Counted from the first letter of the stretch, positions 1 through 6,091 are shown. The stretch: DNA of 7,262 nucleotides from Spirochaetaceae bacterium UBA1306 (GCA_002307245.1 DBTW01000148.1:1-7262), one strand, 5' to 3'. Numbers and translations: made by a program. The notes: generated from the sequence alone by a model not told the origin.

Positions 1-80
1 TTAGCGCGCCGCTTTTAGGGCCAAACGCTTCGCTAGGCCTTCGGATGCGGCGCGATCAGATTTAGCGCGCCGCTTTTAGG
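1..80. repeat. 19-bp direct repeat, copies at 1-19 and 62-80
   Basis: Bases 1-19 and 62-80 are identical and 61 bp apart. The 62-80 copy is the 3' end of the FMN-binding protein gene on the minus strand and encodes its last residues Leu-Lys-Ala-Ala-Arg plus the stop codon. Read on the minus strand, the 1-19 copy gives the same five residues and stop, but in a frame shifted by one base relative to the gene. The bases between the copies (20-61) do not match the gene just upstream of its tail. The window begins at base 1, so the left copy may extend further. It could be a remnant of a duplicated gene end; no start codon or long frame supports a gene in 1-61. Confidence 0.85.
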
Positions 81-886
81 TCCTCCGCGGCGAGGACTAC
101 GGCGGTGGCGTGGATCGAGGCGCCGGAGATCGCGTCGGTGCTCGTATCGGCCTTGAGCGGGATCTTGGCGGGGTCCTGGGCTTGGACGATCGCGTCCTGC
201 ACGGCCTTGGCCTGGACGTTCCACGCGCCCTTCTTCGCGGCCTTCTCCATCCCGTACTTCCCGGCGAGGTCCTCGACGAGCTTGGACTTCTTGGCCTTGT
301 CGCTGGAGAGGCCGTTCCAGATGACGTCGACGACCGTGCCGTTCACGACCGTGACCAGGGCGGAGTCCTTCCAGCCCGTGCTCTTGTCGAAGGCGGGCTG
401 CTCGGCGAAGAACCAGCCGTCCTTCTTGTAGATGCCCTTGGGCACGGCGGGGGAGGCGAGGGCGGCGTTCACGAGCTCGAAGAAGCCCTTGACGTGGATG
501 GTGGCGCCGGAAATGGCGTCGGTGTGGCCCTCGGCATCCTTGTACTTACTGAAGGCGATATCCTGGGAGCTCACGAGGTAGTCCTGGACGGCCTTCGCCT
601 GGACGTTCCACTCGGCCTTGGCCTTGCCGAACTTCACCATGGGGTAGCCGCCAGCGGCCACGGCCGTGAGCTTGTCGGCGACGCCCGTATTGGATACGCC
701 GTTCCAGCTGACGGAGGCGATCTTCCCGGACTTGACGGTGACGATGACTTGGTCCTTCCAACCCGAATCCTTTGCGAAATCGGCCTCTTGGGCGAAGTAG
801 ACCCCGTCCTTGGCCTTGACCTGGCCGAAGGCGACGCCCGATACGGCGAGGCAGAGCGCTATCGAAAGTGCGATGCTTTTCTTCAT
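62..886 (-). CDS. Exported protein with two tandem FMN-binding domains (Tpp15-like, COG4939 type)
   Basis: Predicted 274-residue exported flavoprotein. Residues 1-21 are a signal peptide (Met-Lys-Lys, hydrophobic core, cleavage near Ala-Phe-Gly21/Gln22), so the mature protein is periplasmic or surface-exposed; no lipobox is seen. Two homologous domains follow (about 27-145 and 150-270), offset by 128-129 residues and sharing GWKD, WNG and WNVQAKAVQD. Each ends in the flavinylation-type motif D-x-x-S-G-A-T/S. Domain 1 has D123, S126 and T129. Domain 2 has D251 and S254, but Ser257 replaces the usual Thr. In this family ApbE-type transferases attach FMN to that Thr, and the proteins carry electrons outside the cytoplasm; that role here is inferred. 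Bases 194-224 and 581-611 match at 29 of 31 positions, showing an internal duplication. A GTG at 898 is in frame, but ATG 886 is preferred because GGAGGAA (896-890) lies just before it. No apbE gene is in the window. Confidence 0.85.
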   Translation of the reverse strand: MKKSIALSIALCLAVSGVAFGQVKAKDGVYFAQEADFAKDSGWKDQVIVTVKSGKIASVSWNGVSNTGVADKLTAVAAGGYPMVKFGKAKAEWNVQAKAVQDYLVSSQDIAFSKYKDAEGHTDAISGATIHVKGFFELVNAALASPAVPKGIYKKDGWFFAEQPAFDKSTGWKDSALVTVVNGTVVDVIWNGLSSDKAKKSKLVEDLAGKYGMEKAAKKGAWNVQAKAVQDAIVQAQDPAKIPLKADTSTDAISGASIHATAVVLAAEDLKAAR

Positions 887-889
887 GTG

Positions 890-896
890 TTCCTCC
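890..896 (-). promoter_or_regulatory. Ribosome binding site that fixes the FMN-protein start
   Basis: Minus-strand GGAGGAA ends three bases before ATG 886. It overlaps the codons that a GTG start at 898 would use, so ATG 886, which directly precedes the Lys-Lys signal peptide, is the better start. Confidence 0.7.
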
Positions 897-903
897 ACTG
901 AGG

Positions 904-932
904 ATAATCGCTTTTTTTAAATATAAAAGCAA
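904..932 (-). promoter_or_regulatory. Possible promoter for the FMN-binding protein gene
   Basis: On the minus strand TTGCTT (932-927) is followed after 17 bp by GATTAT (909-904). The spacer is an A/T-rich island in otherwise G+C-rich DNA. The predicted transcript would start near 897, right at the Shine-Dalgarno sequence, which is tight. An alternative -10, TATATT (925-920), has no good -35 partner. The region is very likely the promoter; the exact hexamers are uncertain. Confidence 0.45.
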
Positions 933-969
933 TAAGACCGAGTCTTCCGAGCCCGTGGAGCCCCGGTCC

Positions 970-998
970 TTGACAGCTCTCGGACTCGCGTTTAGGGT
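970..998 (+). promoter_or_regulatory. Sigma-70-like promoter for the aminotransferase gene
   Basis: A perfect TTGACA (970-975) is separated by exactly 17 bp from TAGGGT (993-998). That -10 keeps the key first, second and last bases of TATAAT. The predicted start is near 1005, giving a leader of about 14 bases that holds the purine-rich GGGGGAA (1008-1014) before ATG 1019. It diverges from the FMN-protein promoter. Confidence 0.6.
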
Positions 999-1018
999 GT
1001 TCGGCACGGGGGAAACTC

Positions 1019-2353
1019 ATGAACGCGCTCGCTCTGGAACTCAACAAGGCCCTGGCGGGCAGCTCCGCCGAGAAGCTGCTCTCCGAGCTCGGCAGGCGGA
1101 TCTACTTCCCCAAGGGCATCGTCGCCCAGAGCGCCGAAGCCGACGAGAAGGCCCATCGCTTCAACGCGACCATCGGCATGGCCATCGAGGGCGGGGAGCC
1201 GATGATCCTGGACTCGATCCGCTCCGGCCTGCCATCCTTGAGCGCGCGCGAGTCCGTCGCCTACGCCTCCACGGCCGGCGTCGTCGCGCTGCGCAAGCGC
1301 TGGCGCGTCGAGCTGGACCGCAAGAATCCCTCCCTCGCCGGCAAGGACGTTTCGCTGCCGGTCGTCGTGCCCGGCCTCTCCGCCGCCATCTCGCTCGCGG
1401 CGGACCTCTTCCTCGACGCGGGCGACGAGCTCGTCCTGCCCGACCTATCCTGGCCCAACTACCGGCTCATCATCGAGGAGCGCAAGGGCGCGTTATGCGC
1501 CACCTATCCTACCTTCTTCGCCTCGGGCGGCGGGCAGGGCTTCAACGTAGGCGGCCTCGAGGACGCCCTGCGCGCCTCCGCCCGCCGGGCCGAGGCCGCC
1601 GGCAAGGGCGCGAGGGCCGCCTGCATCCTCAACTTCCCCAACAATCCCACCGGGTACACGCCCAGCCTGGCCGAGGCCGACGCCATAGTCGCCGCCCTCG
1701 TGCGCGTGGCCTCCGAGGGCGTCGCCCTCCTCGCGATAGCCGACGACGCCTACTTCGGGCTCCAGTACGAGGAGGGGCTCCTGACCGAGTCGCTCTTCGC
1801 CCGCCTCGCCGACGCGCACCCGAATATCCTCGCGGTCAAGGCAGACGGCCCCACCAAGGAGGACTATGTCTGGGGCTTCCGTCTCGGCTTCCTCTCCTTC
1901 GCGTCCGCGAGCCTGGGCGAGGCCGGCCGCGAGGCCCTGGTCAAGAAGCTCATGGGCCTCGTCCGCTCCTCGGTCTCCAGCTCCTCGGCCCCGGGGCAGT
2001 ACCTCGTCCTCAAGTCCCTCGACGCCCCCGGCGCCGAGGCGCAGAAGGCACGCTACCGCGGCCTCCTCGAGGCCCGCTACAAGCGCGCCCGACGCTACCT
2101 CGGGACGCATCCGATGCCCCCCTGCCTCCGCGCGCTGCCCTTCAACTCAGGCTACTTCATGAGCTTCGAGTGCGAGGGCGTCTCGGCCGAGGCCCTGCGG
2201 CGTAAGCTCCTGGATGAGAAGGGCATCGGGACGATCTCCATACTGGACCGCTACCTCCGCATAGCCTTCTCGGGCGTCGACGAGGGGAATATCGAGGCCC
2301 TCTATGCCGAGATAGCCGCCTGCGCGGAAGCCCTCGCTTCCGGCGCCGCATAA
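1019..2353 (+). CDS. Class I/II aminotransferase, PLP-dependent fold type I
   Basis: A 444-residue cytoplasmic enzyme of the aspartate-aminotransferase superfamily, expected to move an amino group from an amino acid to a 2-oxo acid using pyridoxal phosphate. Residues that can be placed: Trp145 in LSWPNY, in the usual cofactor-stacking region; N205-FPNNPTG-Y213, the classic Asn/Pro motif; Asp243 and Tyr245 in ADDAYF, contacting the pyridine nitrogen and O3'; Lys280 in the sequence T-K-E-D-Y, the Schiff-base lysine; Arg288 in GFRLG, for the phosphate; and Arg414 in YLRIAFS, binding the substrate carboxylate. All key residues are present, so the enzyme should be active. The substrate cannot be read from the sequence. 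Length is slightly above the usual 390-430. ATG 1019 follows GGGGGAA closely and lies just behind a good promoter. The next gene starts 50 bases downstream on the same strand with no obvious terminator between, so co-transcription is possible. Confidence 0.9.
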   Translation: MNALALELNKALAGSSAEKLLSELGRRIYFPKGIVAQSAEADEKAHRFNATIGMAIEGGEPMILDSIRSGLPSLSARESVAYASTAGVVALRKRWRVELDRKNPSLAGKDVSLPVVVPGLSAAISLAADLFLDAGDELVLPDLSWPNYRLIIEERKGALCATYPTFFASGGGQGFNVGGLEDALRASARRAEAAGKGARAACILNFPNNPTGYTPSLAEADAIVAALVRVASEGVALLAIADDAYFGLQYEEGLLTESLFARLADAHPNILAVKADGPTKEDYVWGFRLGFLSFASASLGEAGREALVKKLMGLVRSSVSSSSAPGQYLVLKSLDAPGAEAQKARYRGLLEARYKRARRYLGTHPMPPCLRALPFNSGYFMSFECEGVSAEALRRKLLDEKGIGTISILDRYLRIAFSGVDEGNIEALYAEIAACAEALASGAA

Positions 2354-2403
2354 GCCGATAGTAATCGTATGCCGAGGCGCCGCAAGGCCCCCGGCCACGA
2401 AGC

Positions 2404-3111
2404 ATGGAAGCAAGACAAAGAGCCGCCCTCGCCCTCGCCGCATGCCTCGCCGCGGCCTCAGGCTTCGCCCAGGCGAAGAGCGCCGTCCAGCCGACGCCCG
2501 ACACTGGCGTCGCCTCGTGGTACGGCGCGGACTTCCAGGGGCGGCGCACCTCCAACGGCGAGGCCTACGACAAGGAAAAGCTCAGCTGCGCCCATCGGAC
2601 CCTGCCCTTCGGCAGCTTCGTCCTCGTGCGCAACCTGGACAACGGCTCGAGCGTGGTCGTGCGCGTCAACGATCGCGGGCCCTTCGCCAAGGACAGGATC
2701 ATCGACCTCTCCGAGGAGGCGGCCAGGATCATCGGCATGATCCCGACCGGCACGGCCCGGGTGAGCCTGGCCGTGATCCCCGAGGACGAGGCCCTTGCCT
2801 GGAGGGGCGGGGCCCTCGCGGGGCAGAAGGCCGCGATCGGAGCCCCATCCGGCGAAGGCTCCGCCCCCGACCTGCCCTCGGGCGCGCGCGTGCGCATCCA
2901 GGTCGCCTCCTACTCGAGCGAGGCCAACGCCAAGGCGACGCTGGCGCGGCTCGCCGCCTCCGGCCTCGAGGCCCGGATCGAGGGCTCGAGCGGGCGCTTC
3001 CGCGTCGCCTTCCCCGAGCTCTCGCCCGCCGAGGCCCGGCTCGTGTCCACCCGGCTCGAGAGCCTCGGCTACCGCGGCTTCACCATCGCCACCATCAGGC
3101 CGGCTAACTAG
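2404..3111 (+). CDS. rlpA: RlpA-like septal lytic transglycosylase with SPOR domain
   Basis: A 235-residue envelope protein. RlpA proteins cut peptidoglycan strands stripped of stem peptides, often at the septum, where the SPOR domain binds such glycans. Residues 1-24 form a signal peptide (cleavage near Ala-Gln-Ala24). L-A-A-C14 also resembles a lipobox, which would fit 'rare lipoprotein A', but the sequence before it is unusually short. The double-psi beta-barrel domain spans about 34-125, with GVASWYG, RTSNGE-x-YD, AHRTLPFG and VVVRVNDRGPF. Glu53, His64 and Asp90 correspond to the residues needed for activity in Pseudomonas RlpA. A linker (about 127-158) precedes the SPOR domain (about 160-233, beginning near RVRIQVASY). 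ATG 2404 is the only start: two in-frame stops lie at 2359-2364 and no other start codon falls between. It has no clear Shine-Dalgarno sequence. It may share the aminotransferase transcript. Confidence 0.9.
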   Translation: MEARQRAALALAACLAAASGFAQAKSAVQPTPDTGVASWYGADFQGRRTSNGEAYDKEKLSCAHRTLPFGSFVLVRNLDNGSSVVVRVNDRGPFAKDRIIDLSEEAARIIGMIPTGTARVSLAVIPEDEALAWRGGALAGQKAAIGAPSGEGSAPDLPSGARVRIQVASYSSEANAKATLARLAASGLEARIEGSSGRFRVAFPELSPAEARLVSTRLESLGYRGFTIATIRPAN

Positions 3112-3157
3112 CCGCGCTCCTGTCCGCTCCTCGCCGCGCTCGGCCTCGAGGCGATTC

Positions 3158-3186
3158 TTGAAACCAATTCGCGCTTTACCTGTCTA
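3158..3186 (+). promoter_or_regulatory. Weak candidate promoter for the SGNH hydrolase gene
   Basis: TTGAAA (3158-3163) is a good -35. Seventeen bases on, the -10 slot holds TGTCTA (3181-3186), a poor match; the better-looking TATCTA (3185-3190) would need a 21-bp spacer. The region from about 3155 to 3195 is less G+C-rich than its surroundings, which also fits a promoter. Confidence 0.35.
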
Positions 3187-3204
3187 TCTAGTCAAATGGA
3201 CTCC

Positions 3205-3210
3205 AGGAGA
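3205..3210 (+). promoter_or_regulatory. Ribosome binding site that fixes the SGNH hydrolase start
   Basis: AGGAGA sits seven bases (counted from AGGAG) before ATG 3217. The upstream in-frame ATG at 3196 has no such site, and the Shine-Dalgarno lies inside the reading frame it would open. Confidence 0.75.
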
Positions 3211-3216
3211 GCCTTG

Positions 3217-3963
3217 ATGAGCAATGCCGCAGTCGATAAGAAATACAGCTTCCTCGTGTCAGGGGATTCCATCTCGAGGGGTATCATCTACGACGAGGCC
3301 AAGGGCAAGTACGCGGTTCTCGACAAGAGCTATGTCGCCATCGTCCAGAAGAGGCTCAAGGGGATCGTGCAGAACGCCTCGCGCTTCGGGAACACCGTCG
3401 TTCGAGGCTTAGGAAAGCTGGGCCGGGAAATCGAGAAAGGCCAGCCCGACGTCGTCCTCCTCGAGTATGGCGGCAACGACTGCGATTTCGCCTGGGATGA
3501 AGTGGCCGCCGCCCCCGAGTCTTCGCACGAGCCCCAGACCGAGCTCTCCCTCTTCGAGGAAACCCTCACCGGCACCATAGCCTCCCTTAAGGAAGAGCAT
3601 ATCGTTCCAGTGCTGATGACCTTGCCGCCCCTCAACGCCGACGGCTACCTGAAGTGGGTGAGCCGGCAGGACGCGGCCGCCGAGCTAAATATCCTAAAAT
3701 GGCTCGGCAGCGTCACGAAGATCTACTGGTGGCAGGAGCGCTACAGCTCGGCCATCCTCTCGATAGCCGAGAGGACGAAGACCCGCTGCATCGACGTGCG
3801 CCACGCCTTCCTCGAGTCTGCCGACTTCCTCTCCCTGATGTGCCGCGACGGCATCCACCCCAACGAGTCAGGGCACGAGCTCATAGCGAAGACGGTCCTC
3901 GACTACATCTCGAGCGAGTTTTCGTATCTCCTCGCCGACGCGCCCCCGGCCAGTCCTGCATAG
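3217..3963 (+). CDS. SGNH/GDSL-family hydrolase
   Basis: A 248-residue predicted serine hydrolase of the SGNH superfamily (esterases, lipases, deacetylases, acyl-thioesterases). Block I is GDSIS with nucleophile Ser18. Block III is GGND with Asn87 in the oxyanion hole. Block V is DGIHPN with catalytic Asp211 and His214. Block II is less certain, perhaps the glycine in the SRFGNT stretch near residue 58. No signal peptide or membrane segment is visible, so the protein is probably cytoplasmic, and the natural ester substrate cannot be told. An insertion (about 88-115, acidic and Ser/Glu-rich) follows block III. The start at 3217 is set by AGGAGA; ATG 3196 would add seven residues without a ribosome binding site. 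The gene stands alone: it starts 105 bases after the RlpA-like gene and converges on the decarboxylase gene, 54 bases apart. Confidence 0.85.
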   Translation: MSNAAVDKKYSFLVSGDSISRGIIYDEAKGKYAVLDKSYVAIVQKRLKGIVQNASRFGNTVVRGLGKLGREIEKGQPDVVLLEYGGNDCDFAWDEVAAAPESSHEPQTELSLFEETLTGTIASLKEEHIVPVLMTLPPLNADGYLKWVSRQDAAAELNILKWLGSVTKIYWWQERYSSAILSIAERTKTRCIDVRHAFLESADFLSLMCRDGIHPNESGHELIAKTVLDYISSEFSYLLADAPPASPA

Positions 3964-3965
3964 GC

Positions 3966-4000
3966 TCGATTGGCGTCACGAAGCTCGCTGCGCCAATCGA
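3966..4000. terminator. Inverted repeat between convergent genes, terminator-like
   Basis: A perfect 10-bp inverted repeat (3966-3975 with 3991-4000) surrounds a 15-base loop. It lies between the stop codons of the SGNH hydrolase (3963) and the decarboxylase (4018), so it could end transcription from both sides. Neither strand has a T-run after the stem, so it is not a classic intrinsic terminator. It may instead protect 3' ends or act with Rho. Confidence 0.55.
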
Positions 4001-4017
4001 AGTTCCGGCCGTTCTCC

Positions 4018-5199
4018 TCATTTCAAGATGTAGGAAGCGAGCGGCGGGAAGCCGTTGAAGCAGATCGAGCTGTAGCTCTGCGTGTAGGCGCCCGTCGTGA
4101 GGACGTAGACCCGATCCCCGATACGCGCCCCTTCGGGCATGGTGTAGGTCCACTTCTCGTACAGGATGTCCATGCTGTCGCAGGTCGGGCCGGCGATGAT
4201 GACCTCTCGGGCCAGGCCCGTGCCCTCGAAGTAGATGGGGTACTTAATAGCCTCGTCCAGAGTCTCGATGAGGCCGCCGAACTTGCCGATGTCGACGAAG
4301 ACCCAGGGGTAGCGCTCGTGCACGGACTTCTTGGCGATGTTGACGATCTCGGCGACGATGGTGCCCGCGTTGCCGGCCATGGAGCGGCCGGGCTCAATGA
4401 TGATCTCCTCGGGCCACTGATCCTTGAAGTTGTTGTCGAGGAAGCGGCTGATGTCCTCGGCGTACTGGTCGAGCCTGTCGGTGGGCTCGACGTAGTCGGC
4501 GGGGAAGCCTCCGCCCATGTTGAGCATCTTGAGCTGGACGTTCGCCTCCTCGCGCGCCCAGCGGAAGAGCATGCCCGCCTGGGTGATGGCGGTGGACCAC
4601 TGGCCGACGTCGCGCTGCTGGGAGCCGGGGTGGAAGGAGATGCCGTAGGGCTCGAGGCCGAGCCGCGCTGCGAGCTTGATGAGCTGTCTCGCGAGGTCGG
4701 GGTGGCAGCCGAATTTCTTGGACAGGGGCCAGTCGGCGCCCAGGCCCTCGGTGAGGAGGCGGAAGAAGACCCGCGATCCCGGCGCCGCCCTCGAGATCTT
4801 GTCGAGGTCCGAGGGGCTGTCGGTGGAGTAGAGGCGCACGCCCTTCTCGTAGAAGTAGGCTATGTCCCGCTCCTTCTTGATGGTGTTGCCGTAGCTGATG
4901 CGCTCGGGTTGGATGCCGAGGGCCAGGATCTGGTCGAGCTCGTAGCGCGAGGCGACGTCGAAGCAGGAGCCCAGGTCCCGGAGGGCCGTCACGACCTCGT
5001 CCCTCGGGTTGGCCTTGACGGCGTAGTAGATCTTCGCGTAGGGGAGCTTGTTCCGGAGGGCCTCGTAGTTAGCCTTGACGACGTCGAGGTCGATGACGAG
5101 GAAGGGCGTCTCCTTGCCCTTGCCGAAGGCCTTGATCCGCTCGAATTTCTCGCGGCTCATGTAGTTCTCGAGGGGAAAGCGATAGGCTGTCTCTTCCAA
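4018..5199 (-). CDS. Ornithine/lysine decarboxylase, PLP-dependent fold type III
   Basis: A 393-residue cytoplasmic enzyme predicted to decarboxylate ornithine to putrescine and/or lysine to cadaverine. Numbering is from TTG 5199. Lys62 in YYAVKANP binds PLP. His190 sits in SFHPGSQQ, GGG 229-231 and EPGR 269-272 hold the phosphate, and Cys340-Asp341 in GPTCDS is the active-site loop from the partner subunit. Tyr372 (GAYT) and Phe381 (FNGF) complete the site. The stretch ADWPLSKKFG resembles the specificity region of bacterial dual ornithine/lysine decarboxylases, so the two substrates cannot be separated. The frame is open to ATG 5289, but that codon overlaps the -35 region. ATG 5160 would remove PLENY, which aligns with the N-terminus of Pseudomonas-type homologues as I recall them. 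TTG 5199, seven bases after GGAG, gives the usual length. Oddity: the motif normally reads H-V-G-S; here Pro191 replaces Val. Confidence 0.88.
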   Translation of the reverse strand: MEETAYRFPLENYMSREKFERIKAFGKGKETPFLVIDLDVVKANYEALRNKLPYAKIYYAVKANPRDEVVTALRDLGSCFDVASRYELDQILALGIQPERISYGNTIKKERDIAYFYEKGVRLYSTDSPSDLDKISRAAPGSRVFFRLLTEGLGADWPLSKKFGCHPDLARQLIKLAARLGLEPYGISFHPGSQQRDVGQWSTAITQAGMLFRWAREEANVQLKMLNMGGGFPADYVEPTDRLDQYAEDISRFLDNNFKDQWPEEIIIEPGRSMAGNAGTIVAEIVNIAKKSVHERYPWVFVDIGKFGGLIETLDEAIKYPIYFEGTGLAREVIIAGPTCDSMDILYEKWTYTMPEGARIGDRVYVLTTGAYTQSYSSICFNGFPPLASYILK

Positions 5200-5206
5200 T
5201 TCTACG

Positions 5207-5210
5207 CTCC
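5207..5210 (-). promoter_or_regulatory. Ribosome binding site supporting a TTG start for the decarboxylase
   Basis: Minus-strand GGAG (5210-5207) lies seven bases before TTG 5199. No comparable site precedes ATG 5160 or ATG 5289. The core is short, so this is moderate evidence. Confidence 0.5.
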
Positions 5211-5267
5211 GACCGTCAGATAGCCCGCGCCGCGCGATCGCCGCGGGGATGCGCTGGCTCCGCGCAA

Positions 5268-5297
5268 ACCATAGATGCGAGCTTGCCATCCTGTCAA
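5268..5297 (-). promoter_or_regulatory. Sigma-70-like promoter for the decarboxylase gene
   Basis: A perfect TTGACA (5297-5292) is followed after 18 bp by TATGGT (5273-5268), which matches TATAAT at four positions including the three most important. Transcription should start near 5261, leaving a leader of about 62 bases before TTG 5199. The leader contains a G+C-rich inverted repeat (5224-5229 with 5242-5247). This promoter interlocks with the plus-strand promoter at 5283-5311. Confidence 0.65.
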
Positions 5298-5311
5298 GAA
5301 TGGGCTATACA
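5283..5311 (+). promoter_or_regulatory. Sigma-70-like promoter for the membrane protein gene, predicted leaderless
   Basis: TTGCCA (5283-5288) is followed after exactly 17 bp by TATACA (5306-5311). With a usual spacing of about seven bases, transcription starts at about 5318, which is the ATG of the gene itself. That agrees with the lack of any Shine-Dalgarno sequence there. Its -35 lies within the spacer of the minus-strand promoter and vice versa. Confidence 0.55.
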
Positions 5312-5317
5312 GCATGC

Positions 5318-6091
5318 ATGATAGGATTCTTCATCAAGAAGAGCTTCTTCGACGGCTGGGACCATCTCTTCAGCCTGCTCCTCCTCAACCTCGGCTTCAT
5401 AGCTGTGGCCTCCCTGGGCTTCGTGCTCCCTGGTACCTTGTCGGCTCCGGCCTGGCTTGCCGCCTGCCTGGCCATCCTCGCCCTCGCCCTCGGCTCGGTG
5501 TGGTGGTCCACCTGCATCTACGCCCTCAAAGGCGTGTCCGACTTCGGCAGCTTCCGCGCGGGGGACCTCTTGGGCTTCGCGAAGGAAGCCCTCGTCCCGG
5601 GCCTGCAGGTCGGGGCCCTCCTCGTCGTCGGCTACCTGGTCATCTCCGTGGGCCTGCCGTTCTATATGTCCATGGGCGGGATCCTTGGCGCCCTGGCCGC
5701 CGGCGTGATCTTCTGGTGCGCCGTGATCCTCCTCCTCGCGATGCAGTATTACATTCCGCTCCGCGCGAGGCTCGGCGGAGGCCTTAAGAAGAACATCCGT
5801 AAGAGCTTCGTCATCTTCTTCGACAATCCCGGCTTCTCGATCTTCCTATTCATATACTCGCTCGTTAACCTGGCGCTTTCCCTCTTCCTGGCCTTCCTCG
5901 TTCCCGGCTTCGCGGGCCTGGCCCTGGCCGGCAACGTGGCCCTCAGGCTCAGGCTGTACAAGTACGATTGGCTCGAGGTCAATCCCGAGGCCAAGCGGCG
6001 CCAGGTGCCCTGGGACGAGCTTTTGGTGGAGGACAGGGACTTGGTCGGAAAGCGCACGCTGAAGGGCATGTTCTTCCCTTGGAAAGAGTAA
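5318..6091 (+). CDS. Polytopic inner-membrane protein of unknown function
   Basis: A 257-residue integral membrane protein that I do not recognise with certainty. After a short N-terminal stretch (FFIKKSFFDGWDHL) come about five to six hydrophobic segments: near 17-38, 44-70, 92-117, 120-147 and a long one at 172-209 that could form two. Loops rich in Lys and Arg (about 149-162 and 208-229) should face the cytoplasm. The hydrophilic C-terminal tail (about 215-257) carries many charged residues. The pattern recalls DUF624/YesL-type membrane proteins, but that link is only a resemblance. The longest frame starts at 5249, and ATG 5300 is also in frame. ATG 5318 is preferred because a promoter places the transcript start there and the first residues then match a membrane-protein N-terminus. 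It diverges from the decarboxylase gene; the PilZ gene downstream has its own promoter. Confidence 0.75.
   Translation: MIGFFIKKSFFDGWDHLFSLLLLNLGFIAVASLGFVLPGTLSAPAWLAACLAILALALGSVWWSTCIYALKGVSDFGSFRAGDLLGFAKEALVPGLQVGALLVVGYLVISVGLPFYMSMGGILGALAAGVIFWCAVILLLAMQYYIPLRARLGGGLKKNIRKSFVIFFDNPGFSIFLFIYSLVNLALSLFLAFLVPGFAGLALAGNVALRLRLYKYDWLEVNPEAKRRQVPWDELLVEDRDLVGKRTLKGMFFPWKE

Noticed and set aside
1..61. Separate small gene on the minus strand at the left edge
   Set aside because: The open stretch in the frame of the left repeat is only about 25 codons within the window, is closed by a stop at 78-76, and has no plausible start or ribosome binding site.
110..901. Plus-strand open frame opposite the FMN-binding protein
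   Set aside because: Antisense shadow; the minus-strand gene has signal peptide, ribosome binding site and duplicated domains.
868..2205. Long open frame on the plus strand overlapping the aminotransferase gene in another frame
   Set aside because: It is Arg/Pro-rich with no domain, overlaps a well-supported enzyme almost completely, and is the usual by-product of G+C-rich third codon positions.
3111..3141. 9-bp direct repeat (3111-3119 and 3133-3141) after the RlpA-like gene
   Set aside because: Too short and made of common G+C-rich words; no further copies or structure.
3143..3152. 10-bp palindrome GCCTCGAGGC as a terminator or operator
   Set aside because: It has no loop and no T-run, and CTCGAG-containing words are common throughout this sequence because of codon use.
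3970..5223. Long plus-strand open frame opposite the decarboxylase
   Set aside because: It is the antisense shadow of a gene with all catalytic motifs; its product is a Val/Leu/Asp/Gly-rich string without recognisable features.
5160..5289. N-terminal extension of the decarboxylase to ATG 5289
   Set aside because: The ATG at 5289 lies in the promoter between the -35 and the -10, so it would not be in the transcript, and the extra residues have no match to the family.
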